Of a stretch of 64,000 nt of DNA, positions 28,163 through 39,673 are shown in pieces. Source of the DNA: Sinorhizobium sp. 6-70 (lineage in GTDB: Bacteria; Pseudomonadota; Alphaproteobacteria; Rhizobiales; Rhizobiaceae); NCBI RefSeq assembly GCF_030124375.1, contig NZ_JASKLS010000002.1, positions 1 through 64,000 on the forward strand. Direction: 5' to 3'. The position numbers and the translations under genes are program-made. Every line of letters begins with the position of its first letter. The stretch's first letter is position 1. The notes under the pieces were generated by a model. That model was not told the DNA's origin. It was given only the letters and a program-made list of their open reading frames with translations, and made no database searches.

Positions 28163-30064
28163 CTAGATGATCACCTGCTCGCCCATTTCGACAACGCGGT
28201 TTGCCGGAAGATGGAAGTAATCGGTCGGATCGATCGCCGATTCCGCCATGGCAATGAAAAGCTTGTCCTGCCACTTCGGCATGCCCGACTGGGGATCTGA
28301 GACTAGTTTGCGCCGTCCGAGATAGAAGGACGTCGTCATGATCTCGAACCTGAAGCCTTCCTTCCGACAGCGCGCCAGTGCCCTTGACACATTCGGATCA
28401 TCCATGAATCCGAATCTGAGCTCCAGTTTGCTGAACCGATCGGTAAGCTTAGTAAGCGTGTAGCGGTTCGTTTCCGGGATATAAGGCACTTTGGCGGTCT
28501 TGATGGTTAGGATGACGTTCTGCTCATGCAGCACATGATTGTGCTTGAGGTTATGCAGGAGAACTCCTGGGGTGGTCTCAGGTGTCGCAGTGAGAAAGAT
28601 CGCCGTTCCCGGTACGTCGACCGGGGCGTGCTCGGATTTTCGTTCGATCGCCGTTATGAACCGCTCGAGAGGGATGTCCTGGCGGCTCGTCTTTTCGCGA
28701 ACGAGCCTAACGCCAGTTCGCCAGGTCCACATCAGCGTCATTAGCGAGCCAGCGAAGAGGATGGGCACGTAGCCCCCATGGTGGAGCTTGAACAAGTTGG
28801 CGCCGAGGAAAACCAGTTCGAGCAAGAACAGAGGAAGCAGGAAAGCGGTCGCGGCCAAAACGGGCCAGTTCCACAGATATCGGAGGAATGCGAAGGCGAG
28901 AATGGTATCGATCACCATGGCGCCGGTAATTGAGACACCATAGGCCGGGGCAAGAGCTTCGGAACTACCGAATACAAACATCAGCACAAGCACGCCGGCG
29001 AGCAGTGCGGAGTTGACCAAAGGCAGATAAATCTGCCCCGTTTGCGTCTCCGACGTGTAACAGATCTCAAATCTTGGCAGGAATCCGAGGTGGATCGCTT
29101 GCCGTACGAGTGAAAACGCTCCCGTGATCACTGACTGGCTGGCGATGATTGTTGCGGCCGTGGCGAGGATTACCACCGGCAGCAGCGCCCATTTCGGGAA
29201 CATCAAGAAAAATGGATCCGAAATGGCGTCGGGATGCGACAGCACCATCGCGCCCTGTCCGAGATAGTTCAACGTCAGTGCGGGAAACACGATTGCAAAC
29301 CAAGCCGCCTGGATAGGCTGGCGACCGAAGTGGCCGAGATCAGCATAAAGCGCCTCGGCTCCTGTCACTGTGAGGAAGATGGCGCCGAGCACGATGAAGC
29401 CAACAAGCCCGGCATTCCATAAAAAGGTGACAGCGTAGATAGGATTGAATGCAGCGAGGATTGCCATGTCATCACCGATATGGGCGACACCGGCGGCTCC
29501 CATGACAACAAACCAGACGAGAGTAACTGGGCCAAAGAAGCTCGAGACTGCGCCCGTACCGCGGGACTGCACTGCAAACAGCAGCACCATGATGGCGACG
29601 GAGATGAGCAGAACGTAATCTTGAAGTGTTGGCGTGACGAGTTTCAGCCCCTCAACGGCCGAGAACACTGAAAGCGCCGGAGTGATCATCGCATCGCCGA
29701 TAAAAAGGGCGGCACCCAGGATACCTGCGACGAACATCCCCATCGTATGTCCTGACGCTCTTTTCATGAGCAAGGCGAGCAGGGACAGGGTACCACCCTC
29801 CCCGTCATTGTCGGCACGAAGCAGGAACAGGACATATTTGCACGTGACGATCATCGTCAGGGTCCAGATCACCAGTGAAATGAGCCCCACCACCTCATCG
29901 CGCCCCACACCGCCTGCCGCAAACGGGCGAAGCGCTTCGCGGAAGGCATAGAGCGGGCTCGTTCCAATGTCGCCGTATACCACCCCCACCGAACCGAGGA
30001 CCATCGCCAGGAACTGGCGCGCATTGCTTGCCTGTGCAGGCACATGATCGAGAGAGGCGGTCAT
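28163..30064 (-). CDS. kup: Kup-type potassium uptake transporter
   Basis: A 633-residue low-affinity K+/H+ symporter of the inner membrane. The N-terminal [19 protein letters not shown] motif is diagnostic, followed by about twelve membrane helices (residues 20-450) and a cytosolic C-terminal domain of about 180 residues. The ATG at 30064 has GGGGAAC upstream; thirteen codons of possible extension before it are unconserved. It stands as a single gene. Rhizobia often carry several kup copies; which one this is cannot be told. Confidence 0.95.
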   Translation of the reverse strand: MTASLDHVPAQASNARQFLAMVLGSVGVVYGDIGTSPLYAFREALRPFAAGGVGRDEVVGLISLVIWTLTMIVTCKYVLFLLRADNDGEGGTLSLLALLMKRASGHTMGMFVAGILGAALFIGDAMITPALSVFSAVEGLKLVTPTLQDYVLLISVAIMVLLFAVQSRGTGAVSSFFGPVTLVWFVVMGAAGVAHIGDDMAILAAFNPIYAVTFLWNAGLVGFIVLGAIFLTVTGAEALYADLGHFGRQPIQAAWFAIVFPALTLNYLGQGAMVLSHPDAISDPFFLMFPKWALLPVVILATAATIIASQSVITGAFSLVRQAIHLGFLPRFEICYTSETQTGQIYLPLVNSALLAGVLVLMFVFGSSEALAPAYGVSITGAMVIDTILAFAFLRYLWNWPVLAATAFLLPLFLLELVFLGANLFKLHHGGYVPILFAGSLMTLMWTWRTGVRLVREKTSRQDIPLERFITAIERKSEHAPVDVPGTAIFLTATPETTPGVLLHNLKHNHVLHEQNVILTIKTAKVPYIPETNRYTLTKLTDRFSKLELRFGFMDDPNVSRALARCRKEGFRFEIMTTSFYLGRRKLVSDPQSGMPKWQDKLFIAMAESAIDPTDYFHLPANRVVEMGEQVII

Positions 30065-30571
30065 CGGTTCCCCTTTTGCCGCAGCCGGTCTGTTACAGCC
30101 CATACGCCTTTGAACGCTCAGTGTGACAGGAAGTTTCCGACTTTAAAGTGGGGCAGCCGGCTGCTGGAAAGAATTGTGCGAGATGTGCGGCGCCTCGGGC
30201 TGTGCTCGCCCGCCAAGGCCAACATGTCCGCTGGCTTGTTGACGAATGCGGTCGCTTCGGTTCCCTCCAGGGTCGGGGACAGCACAGAAAGTCAGATCAG
30301 CTGCCTGCAGCGGTTCGGGGATTGGCGGCAACGTCATGCGATCTCCCTTAGCGCCAACCGAGAACAATGAGCCGTTTGAGGCATAATGTGATTTATGCAA
30401 CTAACGAGCTGATTCAGCAGACCATTTACAAGGGTGCCCTGGCTCACCGACGCCTTGAATCCTCCGCATTTGCTGCCTAGATAACCACCATCGCAGCACC
30501 AACAGGATGGTTGAACATGGATACTGCCCAGATCGCAATGCCGCTTCGCCTTGCAATCCGGGATTCTCTCC
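30065..30571. other. Intergenic region between divergent kup and ABC-F genes
   Basis: About 500 bases with no gene I can support. Short open frames on both strands have no family resemblance. The region must contain both divergent promoters. Confidence 0.5.
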
Positions 30572-32161
<1,590 letters not shown>

Positions 32162-32200
32162 GCTTCTCATGTTCCTGACTGCAGTCGGCGAAGGGGCGCA

Positions 32201-33136
32201 CTACTCGATCGTAGCGGTAGGACATGGATTGTTGCGCGTGACCTTCGCTATCGATCTTAGCCACTCTCGCAGAATCAGCGTCGCAGACGAGAGCTCGCGA
32301 TGCGAGTTCCATGTTAAGTAGTATCCGCCCGGCGAACGGATCACCAGATCGGTGAAGCGAACCAGGGTACCTTGCTCGACCAAGTCACCCACAATGCGGT
32401 GCCAGCCGATCACCACCCCCTGATCGGCCATCGCCGCTTGCAGGGCGACGTTGAACTTTCCGAACCGCTTTCCGTCGAACGCTGTGTGAGGAAGGCCCGC
32501 CCGGCGAAGCGCTTCCTCCCAACCAACCCAGTCAGGGCCAACCCAGTTGACGTCCAACAGCGGCAAGTCGGGAAGATCGGCCATGGTCGCGCCTTCGAAG
32601 CGCGCCGCAAAGTTGGGGCTGCAAACGGGATAGACGCATTCATCGAAGAGGAATTCCGAGGTCTCGTCGCTCCAGGCGCCAGGCCCGAAGCGAACCCTGA
32701 GTTCGACCTCGGCACGGCGAAAGTTCCGCATGTCGTCCGAGATCAAGTGATCGACCATTATGTCCGGATGGCGACGCCAGAAATCGGGCATCTGCGGGAT
32801 CAGCCACATGGTTGCGAACACATCGCTGCAGGCGAACTTCACGTTTCGCGCTTTATCACGTCGCTTGATGGACCTGGCAATATCAGAGATGCGCGAAAAC
32901 GAATTCGCGAGAACGTCGTAGAGCTCTTCTCCTTCGGCAGTCAGCGCCACGCCCTTTCCGCTGCGAACGAACAGCTGGACGCCAAGCTCCTCTTCGATCG
33001 CCTTTATCTGCCTGCTGACGGCACTGGGCGTCACATTGAGTTCGCTTGCAGCAAGTTTGAGACTGGAATGGCGCGCCGAGGCTTCGAAAACAGCCAGCGC
33101 AGTCAGCGACGGTAGCTCATAGTACCGACGAACCAT
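32201..33136 (-). CDS. LysR-family transcriptional regulator (GcvA-like)
   Basis: A 311-residue LysR protein with the GcvA-group opening (LPSLTALAVFEASARH) and the helix-turn-helix LKLAASELNVTPSAVSRQIK. The effector domain (about 95-300) includes the GcvA-like segment VELRVRFGPG. It is divergent from the dehydrogenase gene at 33409 with 272 bases between, and probably controls the 33.4-36.8 kb cassette. GcvA-like proteins often sense amino acids or quaternary amines, which fits the betaine and hydroxyproline theme downstream; this is inference. Confidence 0.9.
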   Translation of the reverse strand: MVRRYYELPSLTALAVFEASARHSSLKLAASELNVTPSAVSRQIKAIEEELGVQLFVRSGKGVALTAEGEELYDVLANSFSRISDIARSIKRRDKARNVKFACSDVFATMWLIPQMPDFWRRHPDIMVDHLISDDMRNFRRAEVELRVRFGPGAWSDETSEFLFDECVYPVCSPNFAARFEGATMADLPDLPLLDVNWVGPDWVGWEEALRRAGLPHTAFDGKRFGKFNVALQAAMADQGVVIGWHRIVGDLVEQGTLVRFTDLVIRSPGGYYLTWNSHRELSSATLILREWLRSIAKVTRNNPCPTATIE

Positions 33137-33408
33137 CGGGAATTACCTACCTCCCTGCAAGAGCGCCCCAGCAGTCTTATTGCACATCCGGATAGATATC
33201 ACACCCGGACCGGCCGGTCTGCCCGAAGCCGGACTTCGGATAATCCCCGGGTCGTGCTCGGGACAGAGAGGCCGGTCACGACCTGAGTGAACCTGAAGTC
33301 AATTGCGGATGAGAATTAAGCGCATTGTCATTCACGGCGGGATGGCCTCAGATTTAAGGACAAGGCAGGCAGTCAGCACCCAGTGAGACAACGACTGACA
33401 CAGCCTGC

Positions 33409-34578
33409 ATGACCGACATCACGAATAATACATTGCGGGAATCCAAGACGGTGAACAGAGTTTCTCTTCGCCCGGACGACACTCGTTTGTCCGCAATTCC
33501 AGAACGTATGAGCGGGGTCGTCCTCGTCGGTCACGGCGGATTCGACAAGCTCGAGTATCGCAATGACCTTCCGGTACCGAAGCCGGATCGAAACGAAGTT
33601 CTCATCAGGGTGGCGGGCGCCGCCGTCAACAACACCGACGTCAATACGCGCATCGGCTGGTATTCGAAGGTCGTGACGAGTGAAACCGGCCATGGCGCGG
33701 CACAGGGCATCGAAGACCTGCGCGATACGGACGCGAGCTGGTCTGGAGAAGCCATGAAATTTCCCCGCATCCAGGGTGCCGACTGCTGCGGCCACATCGC
33801 TGCCGTAGGATTAGACGTCGATCCGGCGCGGATCGGCGAACGGGTTATCGTTCGCAACATGCTTCGCTCGTACGTCGATTACCGACCGATGGAATGCTGG
33901 ACGTTCGGGTCCGAGTGCGATGGCGCGTTCGCTCAGTATACGAAAGCACCTTCCCGCGAGACGTTCCGGGTCGATTGCGACTGGAGCGACCTCGAACTTG
34001 CTTCCCTCCCCTGCGCGTTTTCCACCGCCGAGGGCATGATGCACCGCGCAAATGTCGGCGCCGGTGAACATGTCCTGATCACCGGCGCTTCGGGTGGGGT
34101 CGGCTCCGCCGCCGTTCAGTTGGCCAAGCGTCGTGGCGCGATCGTGACTGCCATCGCCGGCGGGGAAAAGGCCGCCCATGTGCGCAGTCTTGGCGCAGAC
34201 CGAGTTATTGATCGGCACGAAAGCCTGATCGAGAAGCTAGGCCCCATGAGCGTCGACGTCGCGATTGACGTCACGGCCGGCCCTGCCTTCCCCGAGGTCC
34301 TGGAGGTGCTCAGGAAGGGCGGGCGCTATGCCGTCGCCGGAGCGATCGCGGGCCCCATCGTGGAGCTCGATGTCCGAACCTTGTACCTCAAAGACCTCAG
34401 CTTCTTCGGCTGCACGTTTCAGGACGACGTCGTCTTCGAAAATCTCGTGCGCTACGTGGAACGAGGCGAGATCCGTCCGATGATCAGCAAGACCTACCCG
34501 CTCGAAAACATCGTCGAGGCGCAGAAAGACTTCATCTCAAAGAAGTTCAGCGGAAAGCTTGTCCTTACCATCTCGTGA
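33409..34578 (+). CDS. Zinc-type medium-chain dehydrogenase/quinone-oxidoreductase-like protein
   Basis: A 389-residue medium-chain dehydrogenase/reductase. It has the opening VVLVGHGGFDKLEYR, the motif AAVNNTDVNTRIGWYS, and the nucleotide-binding ITGASGGVGSAAVQLAKRRG. The GHE pair that binds catalytic zinc in alcohol dehydrogenases is replaced by GADCCGH, so zinc dependence is uncertain. The first 30 residues are not conserved and the true start may lie nearer 33508. First gene of a plus-strand cassette with an enolase-superfamily enzyme (10 bases on) and a betaine-type binding protein. Confidence 0.85.
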   Translation: MTDITNNTLRESKTVNRVSLRPDDTRLSAIPERMSGVVLVGHGGFDKLEYRNDLPVPKPDRNEVLIRVAGAAVNNTDVNTRIGWYSKVVTSETGHGAAQGIEDLRDTDASWSGEAMKFPRIQGADCCGHIAAVGLDVDPARIGERVIVRNMLRSYVDYRPMECWTFGSECDGAFAQYTKAPSRETFRVDCDWSDLELASLPCAFSTAEGMMHRANVGAGEHVLITGASGGVGSAAVQLAKRRGAIVTAIAGGEKAAHVRSLGADRVIDRHESLIEKLGPMSVDVAIDVTAGPAFPEVLEVLRKGGRYAVAGAIAGPIVELDVRTLYLKDLSFFGCTFQDDVVFENLVRYVERGEIRPMISKTYPLENIVEAQKDFISKKFSGKLVLTIS

Positions 34579-34588
34579 CGGAAGAACC

Positions 34589-35704
34589 ATGGCAGATATT
34601 AAGATAAAACAGATAGATGTGTTTCGAGTGGACCTGCCCTACGCAGGTGGGGTCTACACCCTCTCTGGCGGGCGGGAGTACCGCAGCTTCGACGCTACCA
34701 TCGTAAGGGTGACAACGGACAGCGGCCTTGAAGGCTGGGGTGAAAGCACGCCGTTTGGATCGACGTACATCGCATCTCACGCGCTCGGAGTTCGCGCGGG
34801 CATCGCGGAAATCGCGCCTCACCTGATTGGCCTCGATCCACGGCGCGTCGACCGCATCAATGAGACCATGGACGCGGCGCTTGTGGGGCACGAGCATGCG
34901 AAGACCGCAATCGACGTTGCCTGCTGGGACGTATTCGGAAAATCCGTTGGGCTTCCCATTTGCGACCTGTTGGGCGGACGCACGAATGTCCGCATGCCGG
35001 TCATTTCATCAATCTACATGGGCGATCCAGAGGACATGCGAAGGCGCATCGCCGAACATCGGGCGATGGGCTACGTGGGCCATTCCGTCAAGATTGGCGG
35101 AGAGCCAGCGGTCGACGCCGCTCGCATCGCCGCCGCACTGGCGGACAAGCAGCCAGGCGAGTTCTTCATCGTGGATGCAAATGGGGGAATGCTCGTCGAA
35201 AACGCTTTGCGCATGCTCAGGCTGCTGCCGCCTGGCCTGGATTTCGTGCTTGAGGCTCCCTGCGCGACCTGGCGGGAATGCGTGTCGCTGCGGCGGCGCA
35301 CCGATGTCCCGATCATCTTTGATGAGCTCGCAACCAGCGATTCTTCGATCGCCCAACTCATCGGCGACGATGCAGCCGAGGGGATCGGCCTCAAGATCTC
35401 AAAGAACGGAGGCCTCACGAAAGGTCGTCGGCATCGGGATATGTGCCTGGCCGCCGGCTACACCGTCAGTGTCCAGGAGACGACGGGGTCCGACATAGCG
35501 TTTGCTGCGATCGTGCATCTGGGCCAGACCGTGCCCGAGCGAAATCTTCGATGTGTCCTGGAGAGCCGCGACATGGTGTCGGTGAAGACGGCTGACGGAT
35601 CCTACGAGGTGGTTGAGGGACGTGTCGTGGCACCTGCCCTCCCCGGCCTCGGGATAACGCCACGGCTCGACGTGCTCGGGGAGCCAGTCGCGAGCTACGC
35701 CTAA
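34589..35704 (+). CDS. Enolase-superfamily enzyme, probably cis-3-hydroxy-L-proline dehydratase type
   Basis: A 371-residue member of the muconate-lactonizing subgroup. Metal ligands are D196 (IVDANGG), E222 (LEAPC) and D245 (FDE); acid/base lysines are K168 (HSVKIGG) and K269 (IGLKISKNGG). The N-terminal lid GGVYTLSGGREYRSFDATIV and the segment ESTPFGSTYIASHALGVRAG match my recollection of cis-3-hydroxy-L-proline dehydratases. A 4-hydroxyproline-betaine epimerase is the main alternative. CGGAAG precedes the ATG at 34589, which is favoured over an upstream frame start inside the previous gene. The neighbouring betaine-binding-protein gene supports a proline-derivative substrate. Confidence 0.8.
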   Translation: MADIKIKQIDVFRVDLPYAGGVYTLSGGREYRSFDATIVRVTTDSGLEGWGESTPFGSTYIASHALGVRAGIAEIAPHLIGLDPRRVDRINETMDAALVGHEHAKTAIDVACWDVFGKSVGLPICDLLGGRTNVRMPVISSIYMGDPEDMRRRIAEHRAMGYVGHSVKIGGEPAVDAARIAAALADKQPGEFFIVDANGGMLVENALRMLRLLPPGLDFVLEAPCATWRECVSLRRRTDVPIIFDELATSDSSIAQLIGDDAAEGIGLKISKNGGLTKGRRHRDMCLAAGYTVSVQETTGSDIAFAAIVHLGQTVPERNLRCVLESRDMVSVKTADGSYEVVEGRVVAPALPGLGITPRLDVLGEPVASYA

Positions 35705-35788
35705 GTCTTGAGGCTGAAATCCAGTCACGCGAACGAAAGCGGCAGCCCGCGTGAAGAAAGCGTGCCGCTGAAAAAGGGGAACGAAAAA

Positions 35789-36790
35789 ATGAAAAAGTAT
35801 TTGCTTTCGACATCGACGATCTTCGGACTGCTGTGGGGCATCACAGCAGCAAATGCCGCCGACTGCGGCGACGTCACCCTTGCGGTGCATAATGTCCAGA
35901 GCGCCGAAGTGCTCACCTTCGTCGACAAGTTCATCCTGGAAAACGGCTACGATTGTAATGTCCAAACCGTTCCCGGCGATACCGTGCCGACCACAACCTC
36001 GATGGTCGAAAAAGGGGATCCCGACGTGTCCTCGGAGACGTGGATCGACCTCTTGCCTGAGATCGTTCCGCGTGGCGTTGCCGATGGGAAGATTGTGCTG
36101 GGAGCGGCGGCACTACCGGATGGCGGTATTCAAGGCTTATGGATTCCAAAATATCTGGCAGATGCGCATCCTGACATCAAAACCATCGATGATGCGCTCA
36201 AACATCCTGAATTGTTTCCGGATCCGGAAGATGCAAGTAAGGGCGTGATCTTCAACGGCGCTGCCGGCTGGGGTGCGACAATCGTGACCGCGCAGTTGTT
36301 CAAGGCATACGATGCGAGCGAAAAGGGCTTCAGGCTTCTCGATCCTGGCTCTGCCGCAGGCCTCGACGGTGCCATTGCGAAGGCCTACGAGCGCAAGGAA
36401 GGCTTCATCACATACTACTGGGCTCCGACGGCGTTGCTCGGAAAGTATGAGATGGTGATGCTGCAGCCAACCGTCCCACACGATGCCGCGGAATGGAAGC
36501 GCTGCAACACCAACCTGGAATGCCCCGATCCCAAGGTAAATGCCTGGCCTGTCGACAAGGTCTATACCGTCGTGACCAAGGCATTCGCGGATCGAACCAG
36601 CCCGGAAGTCATGGCGTATTTCAATACGCGCGGTTGGAGTAACGATACCGTCGGCAAGCTGATGGCGTGGCAGACGGAAAATCAAGCGGCCGGAGAGGAA
36701 GGCGCTCAACACTTCCTGGAGCAAAACAAGGACATCTGGTCGAAATGGGTGCCGGCGGACGTCGCTGAAAAAGTCCAAGCGGCCCTCTGA
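35789..36790 (+). CDS. Glycine-betaine/proline-betaine ABC transporter binding protein (ProX/OpuAC type)
   Basis: A 333-residue periplasmic protein with a signal peptide ending near TAANA (about residue 22). It has the family features VTLAVHNVQSAEVL, ETWIDLLPE and the aromatic-box region YYWAPTALLGKYEMVML. GGGGAACG precedes the ATG at 35789. No ProV or ProW gene is adjacent, so this is an orphan binding protein that must share a membrane complex encoded elsewhere. A strong terminator follows at 36801. Ligand prediction (a betaine or hydroxyproline betaine) comes from family and context only. Confidence 0.88.
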   Translation: MKKYLLSTSTIFGLLWGITAANAADCGDVTLAVHNVQSAEVLTFVDKFILENGYDCNVQTVPGDTVPTTTSMVEKGDPDVSSETWIDLLPEIVPRGVADGKIVLGAAALPDGGIQGLWIPKYLADAHPDIKTIDDALKHPELFPDPEDASKGVIFNGAAGWGATIVTAQLFKAYDASEKGFRLLDPGSAAGLDGAIAKAYERKEGFITYYWAPTALLGKYEMVMLQPTVPHDAAEWKRCNTNLECPDPKVNAWPVDKVYTVVTKAFADRTSPEVMAYFNTRGWSNDTVGKLMAWQTENQAAGEEGAQHFLEQNKDIWSKWVPADVAEKVQAAL

Positions 36791-36800
36791 ACCGAGCTCG

Positions 36801-36832
36801 GGAAGCGCGTGGTTCTCAAACCGCGCGCTTCC
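36801..36832 (+). terminator. Rho-independent-type terminator after proX-like gene
   Basis: GGAAGCGCGTGGTT pairs with AACCGCGCGCTTCC over 14 positions with one G-U wobble, four-base loop CTCA, followed by a short T-rich run (CCTTTCGCTTCTT). It begins 10 bases after the stop codon and ends the 33.4-36.8 kb cassette. Confidence 0.8.
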
Positions 36833-37113
36833 TTTCGCTTCTTATGATCACGGCTGGACCAAGACTCGCGCCAAGGTTCCGTAGGCCCCCTCGGAGCGTG
36901 AAGAGTCACGATCGTGATCGATGCCATCCGAGTTCACCTCGATCCACTCACCATTCTCCTCCACTGTAGTGGAGGCCCGATGTTCAGATCCCTCGCCTCG
37001 AACTGCCGCCCTAAGCCAACGCTCATTGCCGATCTTTGGCTTTAGTACTCATACGAGTGTACGAGTGCTGAACGCCGCGAGAGAACATTCTTCGCTCGGG
37101 ATCCTTCTTCACG
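36833..37113. other. Convergent intergenic region with small palindromes
   Basis: No gene seen. CCTCCACT (36958-36965) and AGTGGAGG (36968-36975) form a tight hairpin with a two-base centre. TACGAGTG is repeated in tandem at 37052-37067. Both lie at the 3' end of the minus-strand enolase gene, so a role in promoter control is unlikely. Confidence 0.45.
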
Positions 37114-38472
37114 CTAGCGTCGACCACGGACAAGCTGGGTCTGATAGCGCGGCGGTTCGACCCGTTCGAAGCCTGCCTTACGCTTGTTCCACTCCTCGGT
37201 CGGAAGAAACAGTGCGTCCGGTTCGCGCAGATTGGCCTTTACTGCCTCCAGATTGAGTTCGATGCCAAGCCCTGGCAGATCAGGAACCTTAACGTAGCCT
37301 TCGTCGAGATATTTGGGATCGAGACCCGTGACCAGTTCCTCCCAGAACGGCACGTCAAGGCCATGATGTTCGACCGCCAGCAGGCTGTTGATCGCAGCAC
37401 CGCAGTGGACGTTCGCCATGAAGCCGATCGGCGAGCAGCACGAATGCAGTGCCGTAGCCAGGCCGTAGCGCGCGCCGTAGTCGGCGATGCGCTTTGTCTC
37501 CAGCATGCCGCCCGACGTCAGGAGATCGGGGTGCAGGATATCGAAGGCCTGGGTTTCGATCGCCTCGCGGAAACCGTCGACAAGATAGAGATCCTCACCG
37601 CCCGCGACCGGCGTCAGCAGGGCGTCCGCAACCTTTTTGTGTCCCTTGATATCGTGCCAGATGACCGGGTCCTCGATCCACGCAAGGTTGAACGGTTCAA
37701 GCGCCTTGCCGATGCGGATCGCCTCATCCGCAGTGACGTAGCCTTCGCCGAAGTGATCGACGCAGAGCGAGATCTCACTGCCGACCTCGGCACGAACCGC
37801 CCGCACGATTTCGACCGCGGTTTCGATCCCCTTTTCCGAAATCTTGGCGCCGCGTCCGGAGCCCGGCGCGCGGGTGCTCCTGCCGAGATCGTATTCGTGT
37901 TTCGTAGCCGAGCCGATGAGCGCACCTTCCGTCGTTTCGAAGAGCTTGGGCGGCAGGTCGAACTTGATGAAGGTGAGACCCATGTCGGCGCGCGCGCGGA
38001 CAGCCTTGGCGTAGGCCTCGGGCGTCAGCTCTGCGGGCGCGGGCGTATCGCCGTAGATGCGGACGCTGTCGCGATACTTTCCTCCGAAGAACTGGTGGCA
38101 GGGCACGCCGTAGATCTTGCCGACAAGATCCCAGAGCGCGATCTCGATGCCTGAAATTCCGCCCCCTTCGCGCCCGTCACCGCCGTAGAGCCGCAGCGCG
38201 TTGAAGATCATGTCGACATTGCAGGGATTCTGGCCGAGCAGGAAATGCTTGAGCCGCAGCGCACTTTCCGGATGGCCGCCGTCGCGAACCTCGCCAAGCC
38301 CGTAGACGCCCTGATTGGTGTCGATGCGGATGATCGGGTAATAGCATATCCCCGTCACGACGGCGATGCGCATGTCGGTGATGCGGATGTCCGAGGGGCG
38401 AGAATGCGTCCGCACGGCATTCTCGACCGCCTCCAGCGTGGAGGCCGCGTTGATGGGCTTGTTCACTGTCAA
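37114..38472 (-). CDS. Mandelate-racemase-type acid-sugar dehydratase
   Basis: A 452-residue enolase-superfamily enzyme, longer than most (about 400). Metal ligands are seen in CVDHFGEGY (D), WIEDPVIWH (E) and GGEDLY (E). The catalytic His of the mandelate-racemase subgroup lies in TALHSCCSPIG, with its partner Asp in ILHPDLLTSGG; a Lys lies in FIKFDLPPK. This machinery abstracts the proton next to a carboxylate and eliminates water, giving a 2-keto-3-deoxy acid. It is the last gene of the LacI-linked minus-strand cluster. The substrate cannot be inferred; the CC pair after the catalytic His is unusual and may help identify the clade. Confidence 0.9.
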   Translation of the reverse strand: MTVNKPINAASTLEAVENAVRTHSRPSDIRITDMRIAVVTGICYYPIIRIDTNQGVYGLGEVRDGGHPESALRLKHFLLGQNPCNVDMIFNALRLYGGDGREGGGISGIEIALWDLVGKIYGVPCHQFFGGKYRDSVRIYGDTPAPAELTPEAYAKAVRARADMGLTFIKFDLPPKLFETTEGALIGSATKHEYDLGRSTRAPGSGRGAKISEKGIETAVEIVRAVRAEVGSEISLCVDHFGEGYVTADEAIRIGKALEPFNLAWIEDPVIWHDIKGHKKVADALLTPVAGGEDLYLVDGFREAIETQAFDILHPDLLTSGGMLETKRIADYGARYGLATALHSCCSPIGFMANVHCGAAINSLLAVEHHGLDVPFWEELVTGLDPKYLDEGYVKVPDLPGLGIELNLEAVKANLREPDALFLPTEEWNKRKAGFERVEPPRYQTQLVRGRR

Positions 38473-38537
38473 TCTCCTGGTTTGAAGGCCGACCTTCGGA
38501 ACCGGCCCTTGAAATCGGTTTCGCCTCGAGGTTCCGG

Positions 38538-39614
38538 CTAGGCCGCGTTCAGTCGCATCCCGGACTGGCGATCAAAGACATGGACGAGTTCCGGCGCGAC
38601 CGAAACCTCGAAAGCCTGGCCGGTCGCCACTTGATGCTCACCATCGATGACAGCGACGATATTGTGCCCGCCGACATCGAAGGTGACATGCGTCAGCGCC
38701 CCCGTGGGCTCCACGAAGCGCGCCGGGCCTTTAAGCCTGGCGCCGGCACCATGGGTCGCGAGATGCTCTGGACGGAATCCGAGTGTCACCGGCCTGCCCT
38801 CGTCCAGTCGCACGCCATCGACACGGATCGCTTCGCCGCCCGGCAGCTTCGCCAGGGGACCTCGATCGTCACTGCCACCGACGGCATCCACGAAATTCAT
38901 TGCCGGAGTACCGATGAAGCCCGCAACGAACAGGTTGGCAGGCCTGCGATAAAGCTCCATCGGATGTCCCTGCTGCTCGATGCGGCCTCCATGCATGACG
39001 ACGATATGGTCCGCGAGCGTCATTGCCTCGATCTGGTCGTGGGTGACATAGATGGAAGTTGTCCTGACCTTCTGGTGCAAGCCCTTGATCTCGGAACGCA
39101 TTTGGACGCGCAGTTTGGCGTCGAGGTTGGATAGCGGTTCGTCGAACAGGAAGACTTGCGGTTTGCGCACCACGGCGCGCCCCATAGCGACGCGCTGGCG
39201 CTGGCCGCCGGACAGTTGCGAGGGGCGGCGGTCGAGCAGCGGGGTGAGGCCGAGCATCCTGGCCGCTTCGCTCACGCGAGCATCGATCTCGGCCTGCGGC
39301 TTCTTGGCGAGCTTCAGATTGAAGCCCATGTTTTCCGCAACCGTCATATGCGGATAGAGCGCATAATTCTGGAAAACCATCGCGATATTGCGCTCGCGAG
39401 GCGTCAGATCGTTGACCACCCGATTGCCGATGGCGATTTCCCCGCCCGACGTTTCCTCGAGCCCCGCGATCATCCGCAGAAGGGTCGACTTCCCGCAACC
39501 GGACGGACCGACCAACGCCACGAAGGCGCCATCCTCGATCATGAGATCAATACCATGAATGACATCCACCGCGCCGAAGCTCTTCCTGACATCTGTCATC
39601 TGAACGGAAGCCAT
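38538..39614 (-). CDS. Sugar ABC transporter ATP-binding protein (CUT1)
   Basis: A 358-residue MalK/UgpC-type ATPase with Walker [10 protein letters not shown], signature LSGGQRQR, Walker B VFLFDEP and switch His THDQ, plus the C-terminal regulatory OB-fold. It lies between the binding-protein gene (59 bases upstream, with a hairpin) and the dehydratase gene (65 bases downstream). It is about as long as the ATPases at 19.8 and 52 kb and is clearly a paralogue. It energises the importer formed by the 41-42.8 kb permeases. Confidence 0.93.
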   Translation of the reverse strand: MASVQMTDVRKSFGAVDVIHGIDLMIEDGAFVALVGPSGCGKSTLLRMIAGLEETSGGEIAIGNRVVNDLTPRERNIAMVFQNYALYPHMTVAENMGFNLKLAKKPQAEIDARVSEAARMLGLTPLLDRRPSQLSGGQRQRVAMGRAVVRKPQVFLFDEPLSNLDAKLRVQMRSEIKGLHQKVRTTSIYVTHDQIEAMTLADHIVVMHGGRIEQQGHPMELYRRPANLFVAGFIGTPAMNFVDAVGGSDDRGPLAKLPGGEAIRVDGVRLDEGRPVTLGFRPEHLATHGAGARLKGPARFVEPTGALTHVTFDVGGHNIVAVIDGEHQVATGQAFEVSVAPELVHVFDRQSGMRLNAA

Positions 39615-39639
39615 GGCCCTCTCCTTTCTGTATGGGATG

Positions 39640-39667
39640 AGCCGGGCGGGCGATATTCCGCCCGGCT
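39640..39667 (-). terminator. Intercistronic hairpin after the binding-protein gene
   Basis: AGCCGGGCGG (39640-39649) and CCGCCCGGCT (39658-39667) are perfect ten-base complements with an eight-base loop. The hairpin starts seven bases past the stop of the binding-protein gene and precedes the ATPase gene of the same operon. No U-run follows in the minus direction, so message stabilisation is as likely as partial termination. Confidence 0.65.
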
Positions 39668-39673
39668 ATTCGA

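Noticed and set aside
9500..30571. c-di-AMP (ydaO-type) or other riboswitch before kup, or structured RNA before the cyclases
   Set aside because: No conserved riboswitch core could be recognised in the 30065-30571 or 15203-15870 gaps.
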